From positions 744,001 through 808,000 of the forward strand of contig NZ_LXEI01000001.1 in assembly GCF_001642835.1 (NCBI RefSeq): 64,000 nt of DNA, in the 5' to 3' direction. Within the stretch, counting starts at the first letter, position 1. Every line of letters starts with the position of its first letter. The notes below the pieces were generated by a model. That model did not search any database. It had not been told where the DNA came from and worked only from the letters and a program-made list of their open reading frames with translations. Made by a program: the position numbers and the translations under genes. The DNA comes from Pseudotamlana agarivorans. Its GTDB lineage: Bacteria; Bacteroidota; Bacteroidia; Flavobacteriales; Flavobacteriaceae. Positions 52,004-62,571 of the stretch are shown here, in pieces.

Positions 52004-54295
52004 TTATTCTAAATCGAAATTGGCTTCTAGATTGGTATTGGAACTGCCGCCAACAAACACATTAAACTTGCCTGGTTCGATAATAAAATGACCTTCATTA
52101 TCGTAAAACCCGAGTTCTTTTTCGGTTAAAACAAAATGAATGGTTTTGGATATTCCTGCATCCAATTCCACCAGTTCAAATCCTTTAAGCTCTTTTACAG
52201 GGCGTGTTACGCTTGCAAACAAATCTCTAATGTATAATTGCACCACTTCTTTTCCTGTTACTTTACCTGTGTTTTTTAGATCGACCGAAACTTGCACTTC
52301 ATTTTTAGAAACAACTTGAACATTTAAATTAGAGTAAGCAAAAGTGGTATAGCTTAAACCGTAACCAAAAGGATACAAAGGCGCATTGCTTTGATCGGTA
52401 TAATGCGACCAAAATACCTCATTTGGAGCTGGCAGTTTTGGACGTCCTGTATTCTTGTAATTGTAATAAATAGGCACTTGTCCAACACTTTTAGGGAATG
52501 TCATTGGCAATTTTCCGCTTGGGTTATAATCGCCATACAAAACTTGTGCAATAGCATGCCCACTTTGTGTACCTAATTGCCAAGCTTCAAGAATGGCTGG
52601 CACATGTGCATCGGCCCAGTTTATGGTTAAAGGTCTGCCGTTATTTAATACTAAAACAATGTTTTTATTCACCTTATAAACGGCTTCTAATAATTCTTGC
52701 TGAACTCCTGGTAAACCCAATTCCGAACGGCTTCTACCCTCCCCTGATTGAAAACCATGTTCACCTAAAACCATAACCACAACATCTGCTCGTTTTGCCG
52801 TTGAAATGGCTTTTGAAAAACCACTTTTATCGGTGGTATTTATATTTAATTCAATAGCAAATTCGCCTTTTCCAATAGTTACATCGGCACCTTTAGCATA
52901 CGAAATGGTATTGCCTTTATAATTTTGAAGTCCTTCCAAAACAGAAATAGCTGTACTGTCTTTGGCTGCAATACGCCAACTACCTAATGGACTGGTTTTA
53001 TCGTTTGCCAAAGCTCCAATTAAAGCAATATTCTGACCCTCTTTTTTTAATGGTAATAAGTTCCCTTCATTTTTAAGAAGCACGATAGATTTTTTAGCAA
53101 TATCTAAAACTGCATCATTAATTTCCTGAGAACCAATAACTTCTTTTTCACGACTTTCATCACAATATTTATAAGGATCATCAAAAAGACCAAGCTCGTA
53201 CTTTACCCTTAAAATACGCTTTACCGCATCATTAATAAGGCCTTCATCTACTTTGTCTTCTTTAACTAAATTGGCCAATTCTTCCACATAAGCATAAGAT
53301 TCCATATCCATATCAGATCCAGCTTTTACGGCTAATTCTGCAACTTCTTTTTTGTTAGCTGCAAAACCGTGAGCAATCATTTCGTTTAATGAGCCCCAAT
53401 CTGATACTACAAAACCATCATAGTTCCATTTGCTTTTTAAAATATCACGTTGCAAATAAGCATTTCCTGTTGCTGGTACGCCATTAAGTTCGTTAAAAGC
53501 ATTCATAAAAGTTTTAACGCCAGCTTGGGCAGCAGCTTTAAAGGGTGGAAAAATTATGTTATTTAAAGTTGATGTACCAACATCGACCGTATTGTAATCT
53601 CTGCCAGATTCAGCAAACCCATAACCAGCAAAATGCTTCGCACAGGCTGCAATGGTATTAGGAGAAGCTAAGTCGTCGCCCTGAAACCCTTGTACGCGTG
53701 CTACAGCAATTTTAGAACCTAAATAAGGATCTTCACCAGCACCTTCCATAACACGTCCCCAACGGGCATCTCTAGAGATATCAACCATAGGAGCGAAAGT
53801 CCAGTTTATTCCTGCAGCAGCAGATTCTTTAGCAGCTATAGCTGCCGATTTTTTTATAGCTTCTAAATCCCAACTCGCAGCTTCAGCCAAAGGAATCGGA
53901 CTTAAAGTTTCATAACCATGAATCACATCAAAACCAATGATTAAAGGAATGCCCAGACGGGTTTCTTCAACCGCTATTTTCTGTACGGCACGAACCTCTT
54001 CAACCCCTCTTACATTAAGCATAGAACCCACATAGCCCTTTTTTAAATGTTCGTATTTTTTAGCCGCACCACCTTCAGAAGGTGTAGGGCCCGTAACATT
54101 CCAGAACCCGTTATATTGGTTCATTTGGCCTACTTTTTCTTCTATCGTCATGATAGCAAGCAGACTGTCAACTTTTTTGTTTATCGTATTTGAACCACTT
54201 TCAGTGGTCGCCATCGCATCTTTTTCATTTGCTTTACCGCATGAAATTAATACAAGTGCGACACTGAAAATAGTAGTATAAAAATAGTTTCTCAT
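52004..54295 (-). CDS. Glycoside hydrolase family 3 beta-glucosidase, lipoprotein
   Basis: 763 residues of a BglX-like exo-acting beta-glucosidase. A lipoprotein signal (about 1-19, SCGK) precedes the GH3 N-terminal barrel with RLGIPLIIGFDVIHGYETLSPIPLAEAASWD and AKHFAGYGFAESGRDYN. The nucleophile Asp lies in DGFVVSDWGSLNE (about residue 300). The second alpha/beta domain has GEHGFQSGEGRSR, then a Fn3-like end. It would release glucose from laminari-oligosaccharides in the periplasm. It is the last gene of the operon, four bases after GH16. Confidence 0.93.
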   Translation of the reverse strand: MRNYFYTTIFSVALVLISCGKANEKDAMATTESGSNTINKKVDSLLAIMTIEEKVGQMNQYNGFWNVTGPTPSEGGAAKKYEHLKKGYVGSMLNVRGVEEVRAVQKIAVEETRLGIPLIIGFDVIHGYETLSPIPLAEAASWDLEAIKKSAAIAAKESAAAGINWTFAPMVDISRDARWGRVMEGAGEDPYLGSKIAVARVQGFQGDDLASPNTIAACAKHFAGYGFAESGRDYNTVDVGTSTLNNIIFPPFKAAAQAGVKTFMNAFNELNGVPATGNAYLQRDILKSKWNYDGFVVSDWGSLNEMIAHGFAANKKEVAELAVKAGSDMDMESYAYVEELANLVKEDKVDEGLINDAVKRILRVKYELGLFDDPYKYCDESREKEVIGSQEINDAVLDIAKKSIVLLKNEGNLLPLKKEGQNIALIGALANDKTSPLGSWRIAAKDSTAISVLEGLQNYKGNTISYAKGADVTIGKGEFAIELNINTTDKSGFSKAISTAKRADVVVMVLGEHGFQSGEGRSRSELGLPGVQQELLEAVYKVNKNIVLVLNNGRPLTINWADAHVPAILEAWQLGTQSGHAIAQVLYGDYNPSGKLPMTFPKSVGQVPIYYNYKNTGRPKLPAPNEVFWSHYTDQSNAPLYPFGYGLSYTTFAYSNLNVQVVSKNEVQVSVDLKNTGKVTGKEVVQLYIRDLFASVTRPVKELKGFELVELDAGISKTIHFVLTEKELGFYDNEGHFIIEPGKFNVFVGGSSNTNLEANFDLE

Positions 54296-54299
54296 AATA

Positions 54300-55955
54300 T
54301 TATTGATAGACTCTTACATATTCAACTTCCATGATATCTTCAACAAAATTTGGATCTATCGAGCCGCCTAAAGTCCCGCCCATAGCCACGTTTAAAATCA
54401 TAAAAAAGTCTTTATTAAATGGGGTATCTGCTGTATTAGGAAAAGACAGAAATACGGTATCATCAACAAGTATTTTAATAACATTGGCAGTCCATTCCAC
54501 TGTATAGTTATGAAACTCTGTAGTAGCGGTTAAATTAGCCGTACTATTTGTTATTGCTTCACCTGCAGAGTTTCCAGGAAGATGTAAAGCCCCTGAAGTT
54601 TTAGCTTTATCCCAGCCTGTTTGTTCCATAATATCAATTTCGCCACAGGCTGGCCAACCGGCGGTATCGAAATTAGCACCTAACATCCAAATGGCAGGCC
54701 ATGTACCTTCCGATCCTGGTAATTTAGCTCTAACCTCAACGCGACCATAGGTAAACTCTTCTAAGTTTTCCGATTTTAATCGTGCTGAAGTATACCCATT
54801 ACCGTTCGCTTTTGCTACAATTTTAAGGGTTCCATCAGAGATATATGAATTCTCACGAGTATCTGTATAGGTTTGCAACTCTTGATTTCCCCAACCACCA
54901 GCACCTAAATCGTAGGTCCATTTAGTAGCATCGGGAGCACCATCGGTATCAAATTCATCAGACCAAACCAGGGTGTTAAAAACCGATTCGAAAGCATCTT
55001 CAGCAGGACTGGTTTGAAATTTTAAATACCATGCTATAGCCGAGTCATTAATATCTAGAGTTCTCACATATAATTCTGTATCTGATACTGAAATAATTTC
55101 ATAATCGGATGTACCTAAATAATAGCTCATAAATGCATCATCGGAAAAACTCATAGCCGTTCCTCTAGCCGTAAAATCTGTATCTGGTACCGTACTCCAA
55201 TCGTTTGATGAAGGCGCTAAAGACACTAAACTCGTTCCAGAAGTATCAAAATCAAAACAAGAATCTTCACTACCATCGCCACCAACAATAGCTTGGTTAC
55301 CACCATTAAAAAATGTAGAACCATTATTATTTAATTGATAAGTTAATTGCCCATTAGCTTCTAAAGTAAAGGTTAATTCATCATCACAAAAACAAGCACT
55401 AATCTCTTCAGCACACTTCTCAAAAGGTTGCGCGGCATACCATTTTGGGTACCAATAACCTTCGCCATCAATAGCAGCATTTGCAGGCCCTAAGCCTAAA
55501 TGTGCAGGTTCTGAAGCCGCTAAATACCACGTTCTACTACTACCGCCTGTTAAAAATTGTTTGGCTTCTGGATCGTCAAAATCACTACGCACGGTCACCT
55601 CAATAGACGTACTAGAAGAAACCCCACCTGTACCTATGGCATTAACAATAACCGTATAAGTGTTTACCCCTACTTTTGTAAAACGGTGTCTGGTTGTTCC
55701 TGAAGGTACCACTTCGCTTGTGCCATCGCCAAAATCAAATTTATAGCTAATAAAGTTGCTCGCTTTCGCGGAAATATCCACAAATCCGGTACCATCACCA
55801 TCGGGGTTATCGGCATCTTGACCAACAACTTCAGCGGAAACACTTAGGTTGGTTGGTGCTATAATAGCTCCTAATGAAGCATCATCGTCCTGACAACTGG
55901 TAGCAAAAGTCATCAGCGAAACAAAAATTCCTATATAATATTTTAAGTTTTTCAT
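54300..55955 (-). CDS. PKD-containing GH16 endo-beta-glucanase (laminarinase type), lipoprotein
   Basis: 551 residues: lipoprotein signal (Cys21), a PKD-like domain (about 35-125; FDFGDGTSEVVPSGTTRHRFTKVG), a Cys-bearing module (about 140-315) that echoes the repeated module of the neighbouring gene, then a C-terminal GH16 domain (about 330-551). The GH16 catalytic motif ExDxxE is intact in EIDIMEQTG, and the substrate cleft carries WPAIWMLGANFD. Together with GH3, SusC and SusD it points to hydrolysis of mixed or beta-1,3-glucan such as laminarin. Likely outer-membrane anchored. Confidence 0.92.
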   Translation of the reverse strand: MKNLKYYIGIFVSLMTFATSCQDDDASLGAIIAPTNLSVSAEVVGQDADNPDGDGTGFVDISAKASNFISYKFDFGDGTSEVVPSGTTRHRFTKVGVNTYTVIVNAIGTGGVSSSTSIEVTVRSDFDDPEAKQFLTGGSSRTWYLAASEPAHLGLGPANAAIDGEGYWYPKWYAAQPFEKCAEEISACFCDDELTFTLEANGQLTYQLNNNGSTFFNGGNQAIVGGDGSEDSCFDFDTSGTSLVSLAPSSNDWSTVPDTDFTARGTAMSFSDDAFMSYYLGTSDYEIISVSDTELYVRTLDINDSAIAWYLKFQTSPAEDAFESVFNTLVWSDEFDTDGAPDATKWTYDLGAGGWGNQELQTYTDTRENSYISDGTLKIVAKANGNGYTSARLKSENLEEFTYGRVEVRAKLPGSEGTWPAIWMLGANFDTAGWPACGEIDIMEQTGWDKAKTSGALHLPGNSAGEAITNSTANLTATTEFHNYTVEWTANVIKILVDDTVFLSFPNTADTPFNKDFFMILNVAMGGTLGGSIDPNFVEDIMEVEYVRVYQ

Positions 55956-55966
55956 TTTATATCTTT

Positions 55967-58048
55967 TTATATTCTTACTAATTTATATTGCCAAAAAACA
56001 CCTCCACCAATATCAATACTTACAGAAATCGTGTTATTATCGATAAATGAAACATTGTAAGTTATGGCTTCTGGAGCCTCGCTAGGACTTGCAAGTTCGC
56101 CACCATTGTAAGGTTTGGCTAATCCGATAAAAGCACCAATACCGTTAAGGGTGACGGTTCCTGCGCTACCATCGTAAGTATAGGTTGCTGCGTTCGATCC
56201 GTCATGAGGGGCAACAGGCGTGCCACAAGAATCACTTCCACCTTGCCAAGCTTCGGTCCAGGTTTGAGTACCTAAATCGTTAGTAAAAGATCCATCGGAA
56301 CCAAAAATATAGGTGTCATCATAGTAACAATCTCTAAGGGTTACGCAGTCGGCATCGCAGTTCCAATAACTAATATCACCAACACTAGGACCTACGCCTA
56401 AAGCGCCAGCTTCTTGAGCCATTTGCCAAGTTCCTGTAAGCGGAGAATTTACTTGACCTTCTCTAACCAAAATAAATTGCCAGAATACACCGCCACCAAC
56501 ATCAATATTAACAGCCATGGTATTAGGATCTTGAAAAGTGACATTGTAAATAATAGAAGTTGGTGCATCGGCAGGGTTTGTAAGCTCGCCACCGTTGTAC
56601 GCTTTAGATAAGCCTATATAAGCACCTACACCATTAATAACTACGGTATTATCCGTTTCATTATAGACATAAGTTGCTGGGTTAGATCCATCATGTGGGG
56701 CAATTGGCGTACCGCAAGAATCGCCTCCACCTTGCCAAGCTTCTGTCCAAGTTTGCGCACCTAAATCGTTAGTAAAAGACCCATCGGAACCAAAAGTGTA
56801 AATATCATCATAATAACAATCTCTAAGGACAACACAATCTGCATCGCAATTCCAATAGCTAATATCGCCAACGCTAGGACCAACACCTAAAGCGCCAGCC
56901 ACAGAAGCTAATTTCCAGTTACCCACAATTCCTGTTTGAACTGGTGAAGACTCTTTATAAAAATAAAGGTTATCTACAAAAATGGTTCCTTCTCCAGAAG
57001 GCACGCCATCGAATTTAAATTGGATGATGTTACTAAAATCTACCGCAGGATTTAAATCTGTAAAATGTGATACCGGAATATCTACCGAGTTCCATTGATT
57101 TGCAGTAAGTACCATGGGGTAAGCCGCTTCATTAGGACCACCGCTAATAGGTGAAATATTAATGGTATAATCTTCAGCAGACCATACATCAACATGGATA
57201 AATTCCATAGTGGAAGCATCAATTGGTACGGTATTAAAATCGATACCTTGATACGTTAATTCACCATATTGAATGATATTATCTCCGGCAACTTGAATTT
57301 GTGCATAAGTTGTAGTTTGTCCCCAATTTGGATAATAATCAATCGGATCTGGATTCGCATATTTATCGCTAAAAACAGAAATCACATCGGTAGCAGCCTT
57401 TGTTGGTTTAGGAGCTGGATCTAGTGGTTGTAAAATAGCTGTAACCTCAAATTCTTCAATATATTCCAAGGTTTCAATAGCGGCACTCATGGCCACAATT
57501 CTAATGGTATAAAGTCCTGCATTTTGATATTGGTAAGAAACCGTTTCGCCAATATTTCCAGCAACTGGGGTATCGTTTCCATCCTCGCCAAAATATACTT
57601 CATAAGAAAGTGCATAATCTGCCATAGCCGTTACATTAACTTGCTTTGAAATAGCAGGATCATTTTCAATAGTCACCATTAAGTTTTCTGGTGCTTTAAA
57701 GGAAACCATGATATTTTGAGTCGCTTTTGTTTCCAAACCATTTAAACCTATGGCTGTAACAACAGCATCGTAACTCCCTTCGGAATAAGTATGTTGCGTA
57801 GTTTTCCCTGGAGTTATAGGATCTGAAACTTCCGATCCATCGCCATAATCAACTAAAAAGCTAACCACACCTTCACCTAAAGGCGCAATAGTAACAAGCC
57901 CCGTATTATCTTGAGTTACACTTACAGCAGCAGCAACATTAGTTGGCGCTTTAATGTCGTTTACGTAATCTAAATTTTCATCTTCGGTACATCCCATAAC
58001 CAGGCATGTAAGCAGAAAAATTTGTAATATATATTTAGTGATTTTCAT
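55967..58048 (-). CDS. PKD-containing surface glycan-binding lipoprotein with duplicated C-terminal module
   Basis: 693 residues. A lipoprotein signal (MKITKYILQIFLLTCLVMGC, Cys20) is followed by PKD-like repeats (about 40-205). A jelly-roll-like segment (about 215-370; EFIHVDVWSAEDYTINISP, NIIQFKFDG, GTIFVDNLYFYK) may be a carbohydrate-binding module. The end has two tandem ~163-residue modules, each starting W(K/Q)(L/M)A..GALGVGPSVGDISYWN and containing CDADC and RDCYYDD. It occupies the SusE/F position in the operon. It probably holds glycan at the cell surface for the SusCD complex. Confidence 0.85.
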   Translation of the reverse strand: MKITKYILQIFLLTCLVMGCTEDENLDYVNDIKAPTNVAAAVSVTQDNTGLVTIAPLGEGVVSFLVDYGDGSEVSDPITPGKTTQHTYSEGSYDAVVTAIGLNGLETKATQNIMVSFKAPENLMVTIENDPAISKQVNVTAMADYALSYEVYFGEDGNDTPVAGNIGETVSYQYQNAGLYTIRIVAMSAAIETLEYIEEFEVTAILQPLDPAPKPTKAATDVISVFSDKYANPDPIDYYPNWGQTTTYAQIQVAGDNIIQYGELTYQGIDFNTVPIDASTMEFIHVDVWSAEDYTINISPISGGPNEAAYPMVLTANQWNSVDIPVSHFTDLNPAVDFSNIIQFKFDGVPSGEGTIFVDNLYFYKESSPVQTGIVGNWKLASVAGALGVGPSVGDISYWNCDADCVVLRDCYYDDIYTFGSDGSFTNDLGAQTWTEAWQGGGDSCGTPIAPHDGSNPATYVYNETDNTVVINGVGAYIGLSKAYNGGELTNPADAPTSIIYNVTFQDPNTMAVNIDVGGGVFWQFILVREGQVNSPLTGTWQMAQEAGALGVGPSVGDISYWNCDADCVTLRDCYYDDTYIFGSDGSFTNDLGTQTWTEAWQGGSDSCGTPVAPHDGSNAATYTYDGSAGTVTLNGIGAFIGLAKPYNGGELASPSEAPEAITYNVSFIDNNTISVSIDIGGGVFWQYKLVRI

Positions 58049-58065
58049 AGTATATTTATTTAGAA

Positions 58066-59544
58066 TTAATAGTTAGGGTTTTGTTCCCAGTTTCCGTTTG
58101 AAAATTGAATTTCTTCAATAGGAATAGGGAAAACCTCATTCTTACCAGCAGTAAAACCATCAATTTCTTGGGCTGCTTTTCCTGTTCTAACCAAATCGAA
58201 AAAACGATGTCCTTCACCAACAAGTTCCACACGTCTTTCATGTGCAATAGCATCAGTAAGTGCTGCACCTGTAGAAGTTACATTATGGGCCGTATCGCCA
58301 AAAGCTCTTTCGCGCACACGGTTTAAATAAGTTTGTGCTTTAGTATCGTCTATACCGCCACTATTATAAGCTTCAGCAGCCATTAACAACACATCTGCAA
58401 AACGAATTGATCTGTAGTTATTAGGGTTTGTTAAGTTTTGATCGCCCGTGTTTAAATCGCCTTTACGCGCTAAGTATTTTCTATTAAAATACCCTGTATG
58501 CTCGTATCCTGTACCATAAGTAGCACCAGTTGTAGCTGCCCAATTTTCAATATCTAAAATGGCTACATCTTTTCGTAAATCGCCATCTTCAAAAGCATCA
58601 ACAGCTTCTTGTGTAGGCACATTGAAACTAAAACCAGAATCGAATAAAGGCCCATCATACGTTCTAATACTATTAAAACCAACGGCAACATTACCTTCAC
58701 TACATTGCAAACATTCAAAACCAGCACCTTCAGCATCGGTATATTGTACTTCAAAAACAGATTCGATACCGTTTTCACCATCATTCTCAAAAATAGAATC
58801 GTAATCAGCAACCAAATCATAAGGGCCTTCATTTATAACTCTGTCAAGTACTAAAGCTGCTTCGGCATATTGTTTTTGGTATAAATACGCTTTCCCTAAT
58901 AAAGCTAAAGCCGCACCTTTGGTAACACGTCCAACTTCGGGCGCTGTATATTCTAAATGCTCAACTGCGTATTTTAAATCGTCTTGAATTAACTTATACA
59001 CATCGGCAACTGGCGATCTAGGAATGGTTGTTTCATCACCAAGTTCAAAACGTGTTTGTTTAAGTGGCACAGGGCCAAACCATTTTACCAACTCGAAATA
59101 ATAGTAAGCGCGTAAAAAATAGGCTTCACCAATTATAATATCACGTCCAGGGAAATCGGTATTATCTTGAAATTCTAAAATAAAATTTACACGATTAACA
59201 CCAGCATACATCCAAGTCCAGATATCTCTTAAATTACTGTTTACAGGGGTGTGAATCATATCGTCTATTTGCTGAAAACCAGGTACATCTACAGCGCTAC
59301 CGCCACCAGCAAGGGTATTATCGGAAGCAATTTCACCTAGCATCACATTCACGTAAGAGGACTGCAATAAATCGTAAGCGCCCACTAAGGCGTTGTAATA
59401 ATCCTCTTCTGAATTAAAATAACTTTCAGAATCTATATTATACCTATCCACATCTTCTAAATACGCATCACCACAAGCGGTTGCTCCTAAAAGGATGCTT
59501 AATGTTAATAGGCTTTGTATTGTTTTATTTATATATTTTTTCAT
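58066..59544 (-). CDS. SusD-like nutrient-binding lipoprotein
   Basis: 492 residues. A lipoprotein signal (MKKYINKTIQSLLTLSILLGATAC, Cys24) precedes a TPR-rich SusD fold: ALVGAYDLLQSSYVNVMLGEIASDN near the start, FILRAYYYFELVKWFGPVPL-type text (here YFLRAYYYFELVKWFGPVPLK), the central LNRVRERAF and the C-terminal ERRVELVGEGHRFFDLVRTGK with KNEVFPIPIEEIQ. It caps the SusC barrel and captures oligosaccharides. It starts 12 bases after the susC-like gene. Confidence 0.95.
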   Translation of the reverse strand: MKKYINKTIQSLLTLSILLGATACGDAYLEDVDRYNIDSESYFNSEEDYYNALVGAYDLLQSSYVNVMLGEIASDNTLAGGGSAVDVPGFQQIDDMIHTPVNSNLRDIWTWMYAGVNRVNFILEFQDNTDFPGRDIIIGEAYFLRAYYYFELVKWFGPVPLKQTRFELGDETTIPRSPVADVYKLIQDDLKYAVEHLEYTAPEVGRVTKGAALALLGKAYLYQKQYAEAALVLDRVINEGPYDLVADYDSIFENDGENGIESVFEVQYTDAEGAGFECLQCSEGNVAVGFNSIRTYDGPLFDSGFSFNVPTQEAVDAFEDGDLRKDVAILDIENWAATTGATYGTGYEHTGYFNRKYLARKGDLNTGDQNLTNPNNYRSIRFADVLLMAAEAYNSGGIDDTKAQTYLNRVRERAFGDTAHNVTSTGAALTDAIAHERRVELVGEGHRFFDLVRTGKAAQEIDGFTAGKNEVFPIPIEEIQFSNGNWEQNPNY

Positions 59545-59556
59545 AGTGCTAATAAT

Positions 59557-62500
59557 TTAAATGGATAGGTTTAAGCCAACAATAAACTGTCTTGAAATAG
59601 GGTAAAAACCATAGTCTATACCACCACCAATTGCAGCGTTATTTGTAGCAGCCGGATCGTAACCCATATACTTTGTAAAAGTGAAGGCATTGTTTACTGA
59701 AAAGTAAAGTCTGAATTTGCTAATACCCAACTTATCTACCACAGGTTGAGATAAAGAATACCCCAATTGGATATTTTGAATTCTTAAGAATGAAGAATCT
59801 TCAACATAAAAATCTGAAAACACTTTGTTGGTAGTCGCACCAATAGTATTTCTAGGCATACTGTTTGTAGAGCCTTCTCCTGTCCATCGGTTTAAATACA
59901 TATTCAACCTATTTACATTAGGCTCATCACGCTCGTAGTTACGCACGGTTTCTTTACCTAATTCGGCATACATATAGGCACCAAAATCTAAGTTTCTATA
60001 GTTAAAACTTAAATTTAAGCCCATGATATAATCTGGTTGTGGTTTGCCTAAATAGGTTCTATCATCAATTGTAATTTCGTTATCACCATTAACATCTACA
60101 TATTTAAAATCGCCGGGAGCCGATACTGCACCTAAACTTGATTGTGATGGTGCCGCATCAATTTCGGCTTGATTTTGAAAAATCCCGTCTGTTTTAAGTC
60201 CGTAGAAATAACCTAAAGGCTGACCGACTTCCATCCTAGCAATAGCAGGTTGTCCCACACTAAAATTACCAGCTTCTGGAATCACTCCGCCATTAATAGC
60301 CGTTACTTCACCATTAATTTTAGTAACATTATAGGCTATTGAAAAGGAGGTGTTTTCTGAAAGTGTTTCTTTGTAATTAATAAACAATTCAACCCCTTTG
60401 TTTCTTGTTGTTCCAGCATTTACCGTAGGTAATCCGGCACCTGGTGCCCCAGCACCCAAAATACCTGAAACCGGGAAACCTTCAATTAATAAATCGTTTC
60501 TATCTTCAATAAAATAATCAGTGGTGATTTCAATTTTATTATTAAATAAATTAAGATCTAAACCCACATCGAATTTTTCAGCAACTTCCCATTTAGCATC
60601 TGGGTTAGGAATTCTACCATTCGCAGTACCTGTAACTAAGGCATTATTAAAAACATAAGTTGCCTCACCACTCAGTCCGGCACGGTATAAATCGCTTCCA
60701 ACATTATTTCCTAAAGTTCCGTAACTTCCTCTTAATTTTAGAAAGTTTATCACATTGGAATCTTTTAAGAAAGCTTCATCTGAAATTTTCCAACCTGCAG
60801 TAACCGATGAGAAATAATCAATTCTATTATCAGGAGAAAAATCGGAAGAACCATCGCGACGAATCATGGCAGAAAGTAAATACTTCCCTTTATAGTCATA
60901 CTGCAATCTTCCGAAGAAAGATGCCAAACGACTATCGTAAATATAAGAGCCTGTAGATTTTGCTTCACTTAAACCATTCGCTAAAGAAATATCGGCAAAC
61001 TCCCAAGAATTGTTAGGAACATCAAAGCCTGTAGCATTTAAATGATCGCCCCAATTTCTTAATGCACTGGTTCCTAAAGTAAAAGTGGTATTGTGGTTTT
61101 TACCAAATACAGGATTGTAAGTTGCAAAGGTTTCCCAAGTATACGAGTTATCGGTAGTTCGATATTGGTAAACACTACTTCTATCGGTATTAAATACTTT
61201 ACCAGCCCCATAATTAACAATGGGCGAAAAGCTTTTTCCCTTTTCATTATAAGACTTGATACCAATACGAGAAGTGATGGTTAAATTATCAAGAATACTA
61301 TAATCGATTTGAAAAGTTCCTTCAATAGAATTCCCGTTTAATTCATCGTAAGTATTCGCTAATTGCGACAAAGGATTAACCACTTCGTTCCCTAAAAATC
61401 CAGAAACATCTTCTTGATCTAGACTATAAGTTGGCGAATAGTTTAAGGCATTAAATAAAGGTACCCCTAAAGCATTCTCGCCTATTCTATTTCGGTTAGA
61501 ATTAAAATAATTGGCAGAGGTTGTAAATTTTAATTTCTCGGTAATATCAAAACTTAATTTAGTTTTAACGTTAGCCCGTTGAAAATTAGATTTATCGCTA
61601 GCAATAATACCATCTTGTTCTAAAATAGAACCTCCAAAATAGTAGGTGCTTTTTTCACCACCACCAGAAATAGATACGTTATGATTGGTAATTGGAGCTG
61701 TTTCAAAAAGTTCGTCTTGCCAGTCTATACCTTTACCTAATCCACTAATATCTGGAAATGGTAAAGCTTTACCGTCAGCCGCATAACTTTCATTTAGAGT
61801 TATGGCATATTCTGTAGCATTCATAAAAGGTAATTGGCGTGTGGTTTGCTGCATCCCGGTATAACCGTTATAGTTAAATTTTGCAGCAGTATTACGCTTA
61901 CCTCCTTTTGTAGTCACTAATACTACACCATTAGCACCTTCAATACCATAAATAGCCGCTTGTGCATCTTTTAATACCGAAAACGTTTCAATATCGTTAG
62001 GATTAATGGTGTTTAAATCCCCTTTATAACCATCAATAATCACTAATGGACCATTATCGATATTAGAACTTACACCACGAATTAATATGTTAAATCCGCC
62101 TCCTGGAGAACCTGAAGGTGTCGATACCGAAACCCCTGCAGAGGTTCCCTGTAAGGCTTGTGCGGCATCAATAGGGTTTAAATCTTCAATAGTTTTTGCA
62201 TTAACTATTGATACGGCACCCGTAAGATCTTGCTTCTTTTGGGCACCATAACCAATAACAACAACTTCATTGAGTTGTGCAATATCTTCTATTAATTGAA
62301 TAATTAAATTAGAGTTATCTTTAATAACTACTTCCTTAGTAATGTATCCAACAAAACTCACCACAATGGTGGCACCAGGTTTAACATCGGTTAATGTAAA
62401 ACCTCCATCGAAATTTGTGATTTCTCCCTGGGTGGTGTTTTTTACAATAATGTTTGCTCCTGGAATGGGTAACCCTGTTTGATCCTGTACAATTCCGCTC

Positions 62501-62571
62501 ACGTTTATATTTTGTGCGCCTGAATAAACCACAAAGCATAGAGCTAGAATTTTTAATAGCATGTGTTTCAT
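59557..62571 (-). CDS. SusC-like TonB-dependent outer-membrane transporter
   Basis: 1004 residues: signal peptide (about 1-19), carboxypeptidase-regulatory-like domain (NVSGIVQDQTGLPIPGANIIVKNT...GYITKEVVI, about 24-110), TonB-box-like NEVVVIGYGAQKKQDLTGAVS (about 102-122), plug (ILIRGVSSN...GPLVIIDGYKG, IYGIEGANGVVLVTTKGG) and a large barrel ending RQFIVGLNLSI. It imports oligosaccharides as a pair with the SusD-like protein. First gene of the beta-glucan operon; its own regulator gene lies upstream. Confidence 0.96.
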   Translation of the reverse strand: MKHMLLKILALCFVVYSGAQNINVSGIVQDQTGLPIPGANIIVKNTTQGEITNFDGGFTLTDVKPGATIVVSFVGYITKEVVIKDNSNLIIQLIEDIAQLNEVVVIGYGAQKKQDLTGAVSIVNAKTIEDLNPIDAAQALQGTSAGVSVSTPSGSPGGGFNILIRGVSSNIDNGPLVIIDGYKGDLNTINPNDIETFSVLKDAQAAIYGIEGANGVVLVTTKGGKRNTAAKFNYNGYTGMQQTTRQLPFMNATEYAITLNESYAADGKALPFPDISGLGKGIDWQDELFETAPITNHNVSISGGGEKSTYYFGGSILEQDGIIASDKSNFQRANVKTKLSFDITEKLKFTTSANYFNSNRNRIGENALGVPLFNALNYSPTYSLDQEDVSGFLGNEVVNPLSQLANTYDELNGNSIEGTFQIDYSILDNLTITSRIGIKSYNEKGKSFSPIVNYGAGKVFNTDRSSVYQYRTTDNSYTWETFATYNPVFGKNHNTTFTLGTSALRNWGDHLNATGFDVPNNSWEFADISLANGLSEAKSTGSYIYDSRLASFFGRLQYDYKGKYLLSAMIRRDGSSDFSPDNRIDYFSSVTAGWKISDEAFLKDSNVINFLKLRGSYGTLGNNVGSDLYRAGLSGEATYVFNNALVTGTANGRIPNPDAKWEVAEKFDVGLDLNLFNNKIEITTDYFIEDRNDLLIEGFPVSGILGAGAPGAGLPTVNAGTTRNKGVELFINYKETLSENTSFSIAYNVTKINGEVTAINGGVIPEAGNFSVGQPAIARMEVGQPLGYFYGLKTDGIFQNQAEIDAAPSQSSLGAVSAPGDFKYVDVNGDNEITIDDRTYLGKPQPDYIMGLNLSFNYRNLDFGAYMYAELGKETVRNYERDEPNVNRLNMYLNRWTGEGSTNSMPRNTIGATTNKVFSDFYVEDSSFLRIQNIQLGYSLSQPVVDKLGISKFRLYFSVNNAFTFTKYMGYDPAATNNAAIGGGIDYGFYPISRQFIVGLNLSI

